Assembly (NCBI RefSeq): GCF_016617615.1
Contig: NZ_JAACYA010000002.1
Location: forward strand, 558,001 to 622,000
Direction of reading: 5' to 3'
Length of the DNA: 64,000 nt
Source: Persephonella atlantica
GTDB taxonomy: Bacteria; Aquificota; Aquificia; Aquificales; Hydrogenothermaceae
The notes beneath the pieces were generated by a model. It had not been told where the DNA came from and did not search any database. It saw only the letters and a list, made by a program, of their open reading frames with translations. Position 1 is the first letter of the stretch. Each line of letters starts with the position of its first letter. Of the stretch, positions 35,228 through 44,583 are shown piece by piece. Made by a program: the position numbers and the translations under genes.

Positions 35228-36397
35228 ATGCCTGCTTTTATATTTTTAATACTGTTTATGACGGCTTTTGGAGAGGTTGTTCATTTTGAAAATAACAGAT
35301 GGAAGTACACGATAAAAAGGTTAGAAAAACCTGTTTTACATCTGAGCTGGGTCAGACTTTCTGAGGGAGGTTATATGATTTCAGGAGACATATCACAGGC
35401 TTTATCTAAAGAAAAATACTGTAAATACCTGACAGACTTTAGCGTAGAAGAAATAAAAAAAGCTATCAAAATAGGAGGTGTCAGCCCATTTTTCTATGTA
35501 AAATCAATTAATGCTGTGGCTGTGCCAAATGACAAGCCCTTCCTTGCAAATCCCTACAGACCTAACATCAATCCAACAGTAACCACAGACATATACGAGA
35601 TTAACAGTTATCTGAAAAAAGAGGTTAAAAAAGCCATAAAAACAGACCCTTACATTGCCCAGTACTACTCAAGACAGCTTGAATACTTTATACAGTCTGG
35701 ACTATCTGAAGAAAAAGCAAAGAAAAAAGCCCTGATGATGACGGCTGGCGCTGTAAAACTATCTATCAAAAAATGGATTCCTGAAGAGAAACTGCCAAAA
35801 AAACTTTTCCTTGTGTGCAGGAGTGATAGGGAAGAGTTTCATACAGTTTATACTCTGTATCCTGTAAAACTGACAGTTAAAACAGGGAAATCCATACAGA
35901 TACAGTCTGTGGAAAAAACAGACAGAGAAATAAAAATCAGTGTCAGGCTGTTTCCTGCCGTAAATCCAGAAAAAAATCGCTACTTTGCTGTTGACGTTAT
36001 TACCGTTTCTCCTGTAAAGGTAAAAAGCAAAGACTGCCCCTATCCATACGTTGCTTTTATACCTTATGGAGGAAAAAACAGATACAGACAGGATTATCAG
36101 GTATCTCTTCAGCCTGTAGATGGTGGTTTTTATCTTGTTTTTACTCCCTTCAAAATTTTAAGCCGTTTAGAGATTTACGGAAGGCTGGGAATTTACTGCT
36201 CCGACAGAAAGATGGAAAAAGTGTCAATGCTAAATCCTGAGAAAAACCACAAGGCCTCTCTCAACAATCTGATAAGACAGGATTACACCCACAGTAAGTT
36301 CCTGTCAAAGATAAAACAGAAACAGGTCAATATAAAAGTCAGGATTGTATCTTCTGACGGCTACTCATCAGAGGTTTTTACTCTCCATATACCATAA
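35228..36397 (+). CDS. Secreted protein of unknown function
   Basis: 389 residues. A signal peptide (MPAFIFLILFMTAFG, cleavage near FGEV) is followed by a predicted mix of strands, a Lys-rich helical segment (about 125-195, YSRQLEYFIQSGLSEEKAKKKAL), and a beta-rich C-terminal half. Cys are few (four or so), possibly paired in the periplasm. I recognise no domain. It is convergent with, and overlaps by 20 nt, another unknown secreted protein gene, and both may be lineage-specific envelope proteins. The SD is AAAGGTG. Confidence 0.7.
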   Translation: MPAFIFLILFMTAFGEVVHFENNRWKYTIKRLEKPVLHLSWVRLSEGGYMISGDISQALSKEKYCKYLTDFSVEEIKKAIKIGGVSPFFYVKSINAVAVPNDKPFLANPYRPNINPTVTTDIYEINSYLKKEVKKAIKTDPYIAQYYSRQLEYFIQSGLSEEKAKKKALMMTAGAVKLSIKKWIPEEKLPKKLFLVCRSDREEFHTVYTLYPVKLTVKTGKSIQIQSVEKTDREIKISVRLFPAVNPEKNRYFAVDVITVSPVKVKSKDCPYPYVAFIPYGGKNRYRQDYQVSLQPVDGGFYLVFTPFKILSRLEIYGRLGIYCSDRKMEKVSMLNPEKNHKASLNNLIRQDYTHSKFLSKIKQKQVNIKVRIVSSDGYSSEVFTLHIP

Positions 36398-37298
36398 AAT
36401 CTTTTTCCCCTACAACATTCCCTTTGCGAACGATAAACACAACATAAATACTGTCAGGTTTTTCTTCCAAAGTTATAGAAGGTTTTACACAGGAAAGCTC
36501 ATCAGATGTGTATGATGGGAAGGGTTTTTTAATACCTATAAAATCGTAAGATGCGTAGGCTTTATAAAGCACAGGCATATTTATATCTGCAACATAACGG
36601 CTGTTTTCTCTGGTAAGAGTTAGCTTTATCTGTTTAAAGCTATCTCCTTTTATCTCTCCAGAAACAGCATAAATGTTGTCAGGCAGTATTTCTGCGGCAT
36701 CACTCTTTAGATTTAGGTTTTTAAAGGCATTGGATAATCCCTTTTCTCCATAATAAATGGTGTATTTTAGGTTGCTTTTTCCTACAGGTAAAAACAGCCA
36801 GATATTCTTTTGTGTAACGCAGTACGGGGCTGGAATTCCTTTGTCTGTTAGCTTTACTTCATATATTTCATAGAACCTGGGATTTACCGGCAGTTTAAGG
36901 AGTGCTATCTTTAAATCCTGTATCCGGTACAGGAAAACCTCTAACTTTCTTTTGCGGTGTGTAGCCTTTTTTAATTTTTTCTCGTACTCTTTTTTGATTT
37001 CTTCAAACTTTTTATCTATCTCTTCAGAGTATCTTTCTGTTGCTTTCTGTATAACATTTTCGTACTCCTGAAGAACTGTATCACATCCTTCTTTCTTTAA
37101 GATGTTATCTAAATCTTTACTCCCCTCAAACCTGTTTACTATCTGAAAACATCTATCAACCTCTTGTTTAAACTTTTCCCCCTTTTTTTCTATCTCCTGA
37201 TTAACGTAAATCTCTAACCTATCCATCACCTCCATATCGGAGGCAAAAACAAAGTAAAACAGCAAGAGGGCAGTAATACTAATCCTGTGCATAATCAT
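36378..37298 (-). CDS. Secreted protein with coiled-coil region, unknown function
   Basis: 306 residues. Signal peptide MIMHRISITALLLFYFVFAS, then a helical/coiled-coil segment (about 25-125) rich in Lys/Glu with two Cys (DRCFQ, KEGCDT), then a beta-rich C-terminal domain (YTIYYGEKGLS, FKQIKLTLTRENSR, DSIYVVFIVRKGN). No known family seen. Its start overlaps the upstream HAD gene by 20 nt, so it is expressed from the argH-HAD transcript. The 3' end overlaps the convergent 35228 gene by 20 nt. Confidence 0.7.
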   Translation of the reverse strand: MIMHRISITALLLFYFVFASDMEVMDRLEIYVNQEIEKKGEKFKQEVDRCFQIVNRFEGSKDLDNILKKEGCDTVLQEYENVIQKATERYSEEIDKKFEEIKKEYEKKLKKATHRKRKLEVFLYRIQDLKIALLKLPVNPRFYEIYEVKLTDKGIPAPYCVTQKNIWLFLPVGKSNLKYTIYYGEKGLSNAFKNLNLKSDAAEILPDNIYAVSGEIKGDSFKQIKLTLTRENSRYVADINMPVLYKAYASYDFIGIKKPFPSYTSDELSCVKPSITLEEKPDSIYVVFIVRKGNVVGEKDFMVYGE

Positions 37299-38049
37299 AG
37301 CTATTCAAAATATCACATATCTCATCTGGTTTTTTTATTATGCTTGATGCTTTGATACTGCTGTTGTGCTGATTTTGAAGGAGTATAAACCTTACATTTT
37401 TTCCCTCTTCCCTGTTGTAGTTTTCCACCATTTTGTAATCTGCAGTTGTATCTCCTATATAAAAAACAGGATTGTGAAACTCTACCTTCTCAAAAAACAG
37501 CTTTAAAGGATAGGAGGATGGCTTTCTCAGCTCTGGAGAGGGAATGTCGTCTTCCGTTACTATGTAGTCAAAATATTTGTAAAGGTTAAACTTTCTGAAT
37601 GTGTAATCAAGGTCGTCAGCAGGCCTTCCTGTTATAACACCTAATATGTCAGCTTTCTTACTCATTCTCTCCAAAATGTCATGTGTAAAAATCATCTCTT
37701 CCCTTTCCCTGTGCCTGTGATAAAAGTTCTCAAACACCTCAACAAGTTTGCTGTAGCTGGGAAGTTTTATCTTTTTTTCCTCTGCGAATCTGTACATATC
37801 ATTCAGGCTTTTGCTGTAACGCTGGAATATCCTTTTAAAGCTTTCTAAATCCAGACCTGTCTGGATATATACTATCCCTGCGATGGATGCATCCCAGTCG
37901 TTGTTTATACTGAAAGAAAACTTTATATCTAAAAGCTCTTCTTTTGGGACTTCTTTTCCTGTAAAGTACGATACTGTATCCTTTATAGAGTAATGGTAAG
38001 ACTTTGTAACATCTACAAGAACGCCGTCAACATCAAATATTATAATCAT
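37279..38049 (-). CDS. HAD-superfamily phosphatase (subfamily IA)
   Basis: 256 residues. HAD motif I is FDVDGVLVDV (nucleophile Asp), motif II VITGR, and motif IV YIGDTTADYKM. The start MIIIFDVDGVLVDVTKSYHYSI resembles a described subgroup of IA phosphatases of unknown substrate. A long helical cap lies between motifs I and II. It overlaps argH by 4 nt and the downstream secreted-protein gene by 20 nt, suggesting a three-gene transcript. Confidence 0.82.
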   Translation of the reverse strand: MIIIFDVDGVLVDVTKSYHYSIKDTVSYFTGKEVPKEELLDIKFSFSINNDWDASIAGIVYIQTGLDLESFKRIFQRYSKSLNDMYRFAEEKKIKLPSYSKLVEVFENFYHRHREREEMIFTHDILERMSKKADILGVITGRPADDLDYTFRKFNLYKYFDYIVTEDDIPSPELRKPSSYPLKLFFEKVEFHNPVFYIGDTTADYKMVENYNREEGKNVRFILLQNQHNSSIKASSIIKKPDEICDILNSYDYAQD

Positions 38050-39419
38050 ACTATTTTTTCCTCCCAGTATTTTATCTGCTCAATAACTCTTTCCTTTGCT
38101 GTTCCTCCATAAGATTTCCTTGCGTCTGCCACGTAGTAAGGATTGAGTATTTTGAGGGCATCTTCCTCAAACAGGTCTGAAAACTTTTTCAGCTCCTCAA
38201 GTGTGATACTTTCAAGCTCCCTGCCCTGACTGGAGAGATACCCAACAATCTGGCCGACAACGTGGTGTGCATTTCTGAAGGGCATACCTTTCCTGACCAG
38301 ATAGTTTGCAAGGTCTGTGGCCAGTGCAAAACCTCCTGCAGCTTTTTCCATAATCTCCTTCCTTGGTTTCAGTCCTTCTATAATCTTTGTCATTCCAATT
38401 ATGGAGCCTTTCAGAGTTTTAACTGTATCAAAAACAGGTTCCTTATCTTCCTGAAGGTCTCTGTTGTAAGCCATAGGAAGACCTTTTACAACTGTTAAAA
38501 GGGCTATCAGATTTCCGTAAACCCTTCCTGTTTTTCCTCTAATAAGCTCTAAAACATCTGGATTTTTTTTCTGCGGCATTATAGAAGAGCCTGTCGTCAG
38601 TTTATCTGGAAGTTCCACAAAGAAAAACTCAGAAGAGTTCCATATAATAAGGTCTTCTGACTGTCTGGATAGATTGGACATACATATGGCCGCATCAGAC
38701 AGAAACTCTATAACTGCATCTCTTGATGCTGTTGCATCTAATGAGTTCCTCATAATCTGGGAAAATCCAAGCTCCCGTGCAGTCATCTGCCTGTCTATTG
38801 GAAAGTCAACCCCTGCAAGGGCTCCACTTCCAAGGGGCATCTGGTCTATCCTTTTCAGAGTGTCTGTAAACCTCTCCTCATCTCTGTTGTACATCTCAAG
38901 ATAAGACAGAAAGTAGTGAGCCATCCTTATAGGCTGAGCCCTCTGGAGATGTGTATATGCAGGCATCACAATATCAACTGTCTCTTTTGCCTTTTTCAAA
39001 AGAGCTTTTTTAAGTTCTCTCAGAAGCTGGACTATGTTATTTGTTTCTTCTTTCAGATAAAGTCTGAAAGCAGTTATAACCTGGTCATTTCTGCTCCTTC
39101 CTGTGTGGAGTTTTCCTCCCACATCTCCTATCTTTTCAATAAGAGCCTTCTCAATGTTCATATGGACATCTTCAAGCTCTTTTTTCCACTGAAATCTCCC
39201 CTCTTCTATCTCTTTTTTAATCTCTTCAAGTCCTTTTATTATTCTCTGGGCATCTTCCTCAGGAATTATTCCCTGTTTCCCCAGCATCCGTGCATGGGCA
39301 ATACTTCCCTTTATGTCGTAAAGGGCAAGCTCTTTATCAAAGGAGACACTTTCTGTAAACTCCTCAACAAACTGGTCTGTTCCTTCAGAAAACCTTCCAC
39401 CCCAAAGTTTTTTTTCCAT
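38046..39419 (-). CDS. argH: Argininosuccinate lyase ArgH
   Basis: 457 residues, the last enzyme of arginine synthesis. Fumarase/ASL superfamily signature GSSIMPQKKNPD is present, with KLWGGRFSEGTD at the start, DVHMNIE, TGRSRNDQV and AYTHLQRAQPI. The SD is GAGGTGG. It is first in a run with the HAD phosphatase and a secreted protein. Confidence 0.97.
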   Translation of the reverse strand: MEKKLWGGRFSEGTDQFVEEFTESVSFDKELALYDIKGSIAHARMLGKQGIIPEEDAQRIIKGLEEIKKEIEEGRFQWKKELEDVHMNIEKALIEKIGDVGGKLHTGRSRNDQVITAFRLYLKEETNNIVQLLRELKKALLKKAKETVDIVMPAYTHLQRAQPIRMAHYFLSYLEMYNRDEERFTDTLKRIDQMPLGSGALAGVDFPIDRQMTARELGFSQIMRNSLDATASRDAVIEFLSDAAICMSNLSRQSEDLIIWNSSEFFFVELPDKLTTGSSIMPQKKNPDVLELIRGKTGRVYGNLIALLTVVKGLPMAYNRDLQEDKEPVFDTVKTLKGSIIGMTKIIEGLKPRKEIMEKAAGGFALATDLANYLVRKGMPFRNAHHVVGQIVGYLSSQGRELESITLEELKKFSDLFEEDALKILNPYYVADARKSYGGTAKERVIEQIKYWEEKIV

Positions 39420-39435
39420 AAATCCACCTCATTTG

Positions 39436-39463
39436 TTGACTGATGTAGTATATATACTATAAC
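39436..39463 (+). promoter_or_regulatory. Promoter of the GGDEF gene
   Basis: TTGACT (39436-39441), 16-nt spacer, TATAAC (39458-39463). The -10 ends 8 nt before the ATG at 39472 and no SD is present, so transcription would begin at or next to the start codon. Confidence 0.6.
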
Positions 39464-39471
39464 TTATCTTT

Positions 39472-40950
39472 ATGGATGCAAAAATAAAAAAATCTGCTCT
39501 CATTTATATATTCAGTTTTATATTTTTATCAATACTTATATGGCTTATATTTGACAGCAAAAAAAATCAGAACAAACAGATATACCTGAACCAGAAAATT
39601 GTAAAGGCTGCAGCTGAATTCACAACAATGCTCAATGGATACAGAATGCTCATAGATTTTGTTAACAGAAGATATTTCGGTAACACGGAACTCCTCCATC
39701 TTATATATGCAGCAGAAAAAGGAAAAAACAGTGAAAAGTATATCAGACTTATCAAAAGAAAAATAAAACCTCTCCTTGACGATATGAAGAGATATCAGAT
39801 TGATTACATTCAGATAAAAACTCCTGACGGTAAAGTTCTGCTTGGCTTTAGAAAAAAAAGTAGTAAGAAAAACAGACAGATACGTATATTTAATGTGGCA
39901 GATAAAGAGATAATAGGAGGTTTTAAGTTCACTTACGAACTTTACTACAATAACATACTCCTTGGAAGTACAGAAATTATACTCTCCTATGAAGCCATAA
40001 AAGATCAGCTCAAAAAGATATTTAAAGGGGAATACCTGTTCCTGATTTACAGAGATGTCATTGAAAAAAGAGTAGGAGAGAAAAAAAGTTATGTCCAGAG
40101 TGAAATAAGCCCACTGTTTTTTTATGAAACAGGAAAAAACAGTAAATATCAGATACCCGTTGAGATTCTATCAAAAATAAATCTGGAGCTAAAAGAAAAA
40201 GCAGGAAAAAAACTAAAGAAATTCCAAAACTTCGCTGTAGATGTTGAAGTGAACGGAAATAACTATGTCGTTTCTTTTATTGTTATATCAGATGTAACAG
40301 GCAAAAAAATAGGCTATCTGGTTTACTATGAACTGGACAACACAGTAAAAATGTTCAACGATACATTTACAATTATGTATCTGAGTGTTGAAGTTGCCCT
40401 CTTTGCCATGCTATCTTTCCTCATAAACATCAGATCAAGAAGTGAAAAATTCAAACTGCTTTCAGAGATAGATAGACTTACAGGAATATACAATAAGGCA
40501 AAGTTCAATCAGGTTTTAGAGTCTGAGCTGAAGAAAGTAAAAAGGTACAACAGACCCCTTGGTCTGATTATATTTGATATTGACCACTTTAAAAAAATCA
40601 ATGACACCTACGGACACCAGACAGGGGATTATGTTCTCAAAACAATAGCAGAGATTGTGAAGAAAAACGTAAGAGATACAGACATATTTGCCCGATGGGG
40701 TGGAGAAGAGTTTGTTATTGTTGCACCGGAGACAGACCTGAGCGGAACAAAAATACTTGCTGAGAAACTAAGAAAGGCTATAGAAGAACACAGATTTGAT
40801 AAAGTGGGCAAAGTGACCGCAAGCTTTGGTGTTACAGAGGCTGTGCCAGAAGATACAACAGACAGCATAGTTCGTAGAGCAGACGAGGCACTATACCTTG
40901 CCAAGGAGAAGGGAAGAAACAGAGTTGAGATAATGTTACCGGAGATTTAG
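39472..40950 (+). CDS. Membrane-anchored diguanylate cyclase (GGDEF)
   Basis: 492 residues. A membrane helix (about 8-28), a periplasmic sensor region of about 265 residues (Cache-like by layout, YIQIKTPDGKVLLGF and GGFKFTYELYYNN), a second helix (about 303-322), then a GGDEF domain. The active-site motif is GGEEF at 410-414, and the inhibitory I-site R401-D-T-D404 lies five residues before it, so the enzyme should be active and product-inhibited. It makes c-di-GMP in response to an external signal. The PilZ protein at 480-1130 is a potential receptor. The gene overlaps convergent cinA by 15 nt. Confidence 0.92.
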   Translation: MDAKIKKSALIYIFSFIFLSILIWLIFDSKKNQNKQIYLNQKIVKAAAEFTTMLNGYRMLIDFVNRRYFGNTELLHLIYAAEKGKNSEKYIRLIKRKIKPLLDDMKRYQIDYIQIKTPDGKVLLGFRKKSSKKNRQIRIFNVADKEIIGGFKFTYELYYNNILLGSTEIILSYEAIKDQLKKIFKGEYLFLIYRDVIEKRVGEKKSYVQSEISPLFFYETGKNSKYQIPVEILSKINLELKEKAGKKLKKFQNFAVDVEVNGNNYVVSFIVISDVTGKKIGYLVYYELDNTVKMFNDTFTIMYLSVEVALFAMLSFLINIRSRSEKFKLLSEIDRLTGIYNKAKFNQVLESELKKVKRYNRPLGLIIFDIDHFKKINDTYGHQTGDYVLKTIAEIVKKNVRDTDIFARWGGEEFVIVAPETDLSGTKILAEKLRKAIEEHRFDKVGKVTASFGVTEAVPEDTTDSIVRRADEALYLAKEKGRNRVEIMLPEI

Positions 40951-42129
40951 ACGGATAAGGTTCAGCGCATACTGTGATATGGCAAGTCTGACGTCATTTC
41001 TCTCTCCCCTAAAGACAACCCTGTAAACATCTGTTTTCTTACCGTCAGCAAAACCGATGTAATGTAATCCCAGAGGTTTCTCTGGTGTTGCACCTGTAGG
41101 ACCTGCTATTCCTGTATCTGAAACTGCAATGTCTGTATTTAGCAGTTTTCTCACTCCCTCAGCCATCTGTTTTGCTACCGTTTCACTGACCGCTCCATAA
41201 TTTTTAATGTCTTCTCTGTTTACTCCAAGTACCTGAATCTTTGCATCGTTAGAGTAAGAAACAACTCCTCCCATAAAGTACTCAGATGAACCGGGAACAT
41301 TTACAATCCGCCCAGATATCAGTCCACCTGTGGAAGATTCTGCTGTTGAAACAGTAAGCTGTTTTTCCTTTAAAATCCTGCCAACAACTTCTTCCATCTC
41401 CTCGTCTTTTTCTGTATAGATAATATCTGCTATTCTTTCCCGTATCACTTTAATCTTGTTTTCAAGGAAAAATCTGTTTTTATCACTGACAAAAATATCC
41501 ACTCCTTTTGGAGAGCTGTTAAATACAATTCCATCTATATCGTGAAGCAACTCTCCAACTTCAGCTTCAGGTTTACCAAAGGTTCTAAATAGGTGGACAA
41601 GCTGTTTTTCCTCTTTTAATCCCATCATCTCAAGGGCTTTTAACACCATAGGCTTCATCTCAGAAGGAACGCCGGGAACAGCAACAACAGCCTTTTTAAC
41701 ATCATCTAACACTTTAATAAAACCTGCTGCCTTTCCTACAGGATTTTCAATAAGTTTTGCCCCATAAGGAATTTTTGCCATTTTCTTGATAGAATCTGTT
41801 ATTTCCCTTCCTTGCTTTCTCAATGTTTTTTTGATTTTCTCAAGCCACTGCTTGTGGAAGATAAGGGGAACGCCTATGGCTTCAGACACAGCTTCTCTTG
41901 TGATATCGTCATCTGTCGGTCCCAGCCCACCAGACACAATAACGACATCTGACTTATCTAAACCTATCTTTAAAAAAAACTGTATCTGGTACAGATCATC
42001 TGGAGAAACTGCTATACCACTTATATTTCCACCTCTTTTGAAAATCTCCCTTGCAATAAAAAGGGAGTTTTTTTCCTGCTTCAGTCCCATTGTAAACTCA
42101 GAACCTGTTATCAGTATAAAAACCTTCAC
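40936..42129 (-). CDS. cinA: CinA-family protein (NMN deamidase / ADP-ribose pyrophosphatase-like)
   Basis: 397 residues with both domains. The N-terminal MoCF-like domain (about 1-165) has ITGSEFTMGL, VVIVSGGLGPTDDDITREAV and VPGVPSEM. The C-terminal CinA/PncC domain has STAESSTGGLISGRIVNVPGSSEYFMGG and SDTGIAGPTGATPEKPLG. PncC recycles nicotinamide mononucleotide. The first domain's usual NGDE is replaced by TGSE. Two nt separate it from the upstream protease gene on the same strand. Confidence 0.93.
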   Translation of the reverse strand: MKVFILITGSEFTMGLKQEKNSLFIAREIFKRGGNISGIAVSPDDLYQIQFFLKIGLDKSDVVIVSGGLGPTDDDITREAVSEAIGVPLIFHKQWLEKIKKTLRKQGREITDSIKKMAKIPYGAKLIENPVGKAAGFIKVLDDVKKAVVAVPGVPSEMKPMVLKALEMMGLKEEKQLVHLFRTFGKPEAEVGELLHDIDGIVFNSSPKGVDIFVSDKNRFFLENKIKVIRERIADIIYTEKDEEMEEVVGRILKEKQLTVSTAESSTGGLISGRIVNVPGSSEYFMGGVVSYSNDAKIQVLGVNREDIKNYGAVSETVAKQMAEGVRKLLNTDIAVSDTGIAGPTGATPEKPLGLHYIGFADGKKTDVYRVVFRGERNDVRLAISQYALNLIRLNLR

Positions 42130-42130
42130 T

Positions 42131-43249
42131 TTAACTCTCCTGAAGTTTTTCCTGAATATAATACCTTTCTATCAGGGATTCTATTACATCTCTTTTTATT
42201 ATTCCCAGTACTGTATTGCCGTAAACTACAGGCAGCTCATTTATCTGATACCTGTTCATAAGTCTAAGGGCTTTCAGCAGTGTATCGTACGGACTTACAT
42301 AAACTTCAACTGGCTGTGACACTTCCAGAACCCTTATTCTGTCCCAATCTACCTGAGGAACCCTATTTATATCAACGATACTGACCTCATATATCTTTCC
42401 ATCATCCCCTATCACAGGAAATATGGATGTTTTATACACAGGATAATGGTACATCATAAACTCTGATATGGTTTCATCTGGCAAAACAGGTTTTACTGTA
42501 TGCATAAACTGTTCTACCCGGTACTTTGAAAGGATAACAGACAGTTTTGTCTGTTCATAACTAACCTTAGATGCATTCCGTAAAAACAGACCTAACAGTC
42601 CGTACCACATTGCCCCAACTAAGTTTCCCTGTATAAGGGAAAGAATACCAAAAAGTATAAGAACATATGCAAATACGGTTCCTGTCCAGCTGCTTATTTT
42701 TGTTGCTGTGAGAAGGTCTTTTTTTGCCCATATTATAGATCTGAGTATTCTTCCACCATCAAGGGGAAATGCCGGAACAAGATTAAAAACAGCAAGGGCA
42801 AAGTTAACAAGCATAAGATAGTTTATGATACCGTTAAAAAGGTCATCCTGAGGATAAGTAAGGGCTATAACAAAAAATAAAAAAGAAAGGAGAAAACTGC
42901 ATACAGGTCCAGCCACTGCAACCAAAAACTCAACCTTAGGACTTGGAGCTTCCTCCTCTATCATTGCAACACCGCCAAATATAAAAAGGTCTATCTCTCT
43001 AACAGGAATACCAAAGCGAATAGCCACAAGAGAGTGGGAAAGCTCATGTAGTAAAACAGATGCAAACAGCAAGATGGCTGATATTCCTCCAACAAACCAG
43101 TAAATCAGGAAACTGTGGTCTGGATAGTAATGGGGGTAGAAATATTCCGCAAGTGTAAACGATATCAGAAAAAATACAATAAACCAGCTAAAGTCCAGAT
43201 TAACCTGAATTCCAGCTATCTTAAAAAGAGGAATAGACTTAAATCTCAT
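42131..43249 (-). CDS. Site-2-protease-family zinc metalloprotease with CBS domains
   Basis: 372 residues. Membrane helices carry the zinc motif LLHELSHSL near 67-75 and the third ligand motif FPLDGGRILRS near 163. About residues 235-370 form a CBS pair (YRVEQFMHTVKPVL, PYDTLLKALRLMNRYQINELPVV). This layout is the S2P/FtsH-independent group with C-terminal CBS domains, possibly regulated by adenine nucleotides. The substrate is unknown. It lies between DUF2227 and cinA on one strand. Confidence 0.92.
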   Translation of the reverse strand: MRFKSIPLFKIAGIQVNLDFSWFIVFFLISFTLAEYFYPHYYPDHSFLIYWFVGGISAILLFASVLLHELSHSLVAIRFGIPVREIDLFIFGGVAMIEEEAPSPKVEFLVAVAGPVCSFLLSFLFFVIALTYPQDDLFNGIINYLMLVNFALAVFNLVPAFPLDGGRILRSIIWAKKDLLTATKISSWTGTVFAYVLILFGILSLIQGNLVGAMWYGLLGLFLRNASKVSYEQTKLSVILSKYRVEQFMHTVKPVLPDETISEFMMYHYPVYKTSIFPVIGDDGKIYEVSIVDINRVPQVDWDRIRVLEVSQPVEVYVSPYDTLLKALRLMNRYQINELPVVYGNTVLGIIKRDVIESLIERYYIQEKLQES

Positions 43250-43252
43250 AAC

Positions 43253-43744
43253 TCACCTAATCACTTTCTTTAAAGAAGAGTAAACAACATCTGTAATAAC
43301 ATGAATTATCTCAGCCAGGACAAGACCGATAAAAAATGATACTACAAATGGACTTTTTATGATATTAAAAATCTCCTTTTTATCCATGTCCGTAATACTT
43401 TTGATAACAGATATGTCTAAAAAAAGCTGCAAAGAAAACCCTACAAAAGCAGTAACAATAGCCAAAATCAACACAAGGTAAACTATTTTTGCGATAGAAC
43501 CTACAACAGGTAGATGAGAAATTCCTCTGTGGGAAAAAATTCTTGTGTACGGATACCACAGAAATCTGAGAAACTTCCATCTTCTGTTAGGTCTGGAATG
43601 GTATATGTCGTTATCAGGAGTTATCAGGAATGTTCCTGCAAGATATCCAGAGATAAAACCTGTGAAATTTTCCGGCTGAAGGTAATAAACAGCCACAGGA
43701 AGAATTGATAGATTTACAATGTCGTGTGTTCTCCCTGCAGCCAC
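43253..43744 (-). CDS. DUF2227-like membrane-associated putative metal-binding protein
   Basis: 163 residues. The N-terminus MAAGRTHDIVN, the TPDNDIYHSRPNRRW segment and FSHRGISHLPVVG give the His/Asp pattern of the DUF2227 family, described as putative metal-binding and related to membrane hydrolases of the YdjM type. Two or three membrane helices follow (about 80-105 and 130-150). Function unproven. The gene is 3 nt from the S2P gene and probably cotranscribed. Confidence 0.78.
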   Translation of the reverse strand: MAAGRTHDIVNLSILPVAVYYLQPENFTGFISGYLAGTFLITPDNDIYHSRPNRRWKFLRFLWYPYTRIFSHRGISHLPVVGSIAKIVYLVLILAIVTAFVGFSLQLFLDISVIKSITDMDKKEIFNIIKSPFVVSFFIGLVLAEIIHVITDVVYSSLKKVIR

Positions 43745-43750
43745 ACCAAA

Positions 43751-44581
43751 TCACCTGTTTTCTGTAGGTTCCATAACAAAAAATTCAGCTCTTCTGTTTG
43801 TAAATCTGTTGAGGGATGTGCTGTTGTCAAACAGATAGTCCTCTTTACCCTTCCCGATTATCTCTATTCTGTCAGGAGATATACCGTGATCTATCAGATA
43901 CTTTCTGATAGCTTCAGCCCTTTTTCTGGCAAGACGGTCGTTATACTCCTTACTTCCGATAGAGTCTGTATATCCAACAATTTTTATCTTTAGGTCTTTA
44001 TGTGCCTTAAGATATCTGGTTATAACATTCAGATAAGGCAGATAATCTTTTTTTATGTTAAACTTATCAAAATCAAAGTGTATCCGGGCGTGCATTTTAA
44101 GGGGCTTGTATCCTGTTTTTACCTTTGAGATTTCCTGAACTTTCTGCTTTTTTCTGGTTTCGGTCTTAGAAACCTTTCCCTCAGGAACAAATGGATTTGT
44201 TCCCTGTTCTATCTCCTGATAACAAGGAATACCGTCCCCATCCTGATCTGCATAAACTTTCTCCCTTGCTATAGATATATACTTCTTTGCCTTATTTTTG
44301 TATATAATCTTATCAATAGTTTTAACCTGAACCTTCACAATCTCTCCTGTATCTGGGTTTATATAACTCAGACCATCAAGGGCATCTACGTAAGCTTCTG
44401 CTTTTGCAATCTCCTGGGGAGCACACTCTCTGACGTGAAGTCTGTAAAGTTTGTTTATATTTTCATTTAGAGCTTTTATGTCCTGACCAATCTGCTTTTC
44501 AAACAGATTTATCTTTTCCTGGGCAGTAAACCCTGAAAACAACAGTCCAGACAGAAAAACAGACGTTAAAACCTTCCTCAT
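43751..44581 (-). CDS. OmpA-family outer-membrane/peptidoglycan-associated protein with a TSP3-like repeat
   Basis: 276 residues from the ATG at 44581, chosen for GGGGAGGAG just upstream and the signal peptide MRKVLTSVFLSGLLFSGFTA. A helical N-terminal part is followed by DQDGDGIPCYQEIEQGTNPF, a thrombospondin type-3 (calcium-binding) repeat. The C-terminal OmpA domain (RIHFDFDKFNIKKDY, VGYTDSIGSKEYNDRLARKRAEAIRKYL) binds peptidoglycan. It follows the small secreted DUF4398-like gene by 2 nt, and they likely form one envelope unit. Confidence 0.9.
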   Translation of the reverse strand: MRKVLTSVFLSGLLFSGFTAQEKINLFEKQIGQDIKALNENINKLYRLHVRECAPQEIAKAEAYVDALDGLSYINPDTGEIVKVQVKTIDKIIYKNKAKKYISIAREKVYADQDGDGIPCYQEIEQGTNPFVPEGKVSKTETRKKQKVQEISKVKTGYKPLKMHARIHFDFDKFNIKKDYLPYLNVITRYLKAHKDLKIKIVGYTDSIGSKEYNDRLARKRAEAIRKYLIDHGISPDRIEIIGKGKEDYLFDNSTSLNRFTNRRAEFFVMEPTENR

Positions 44582-44583
44582 CT

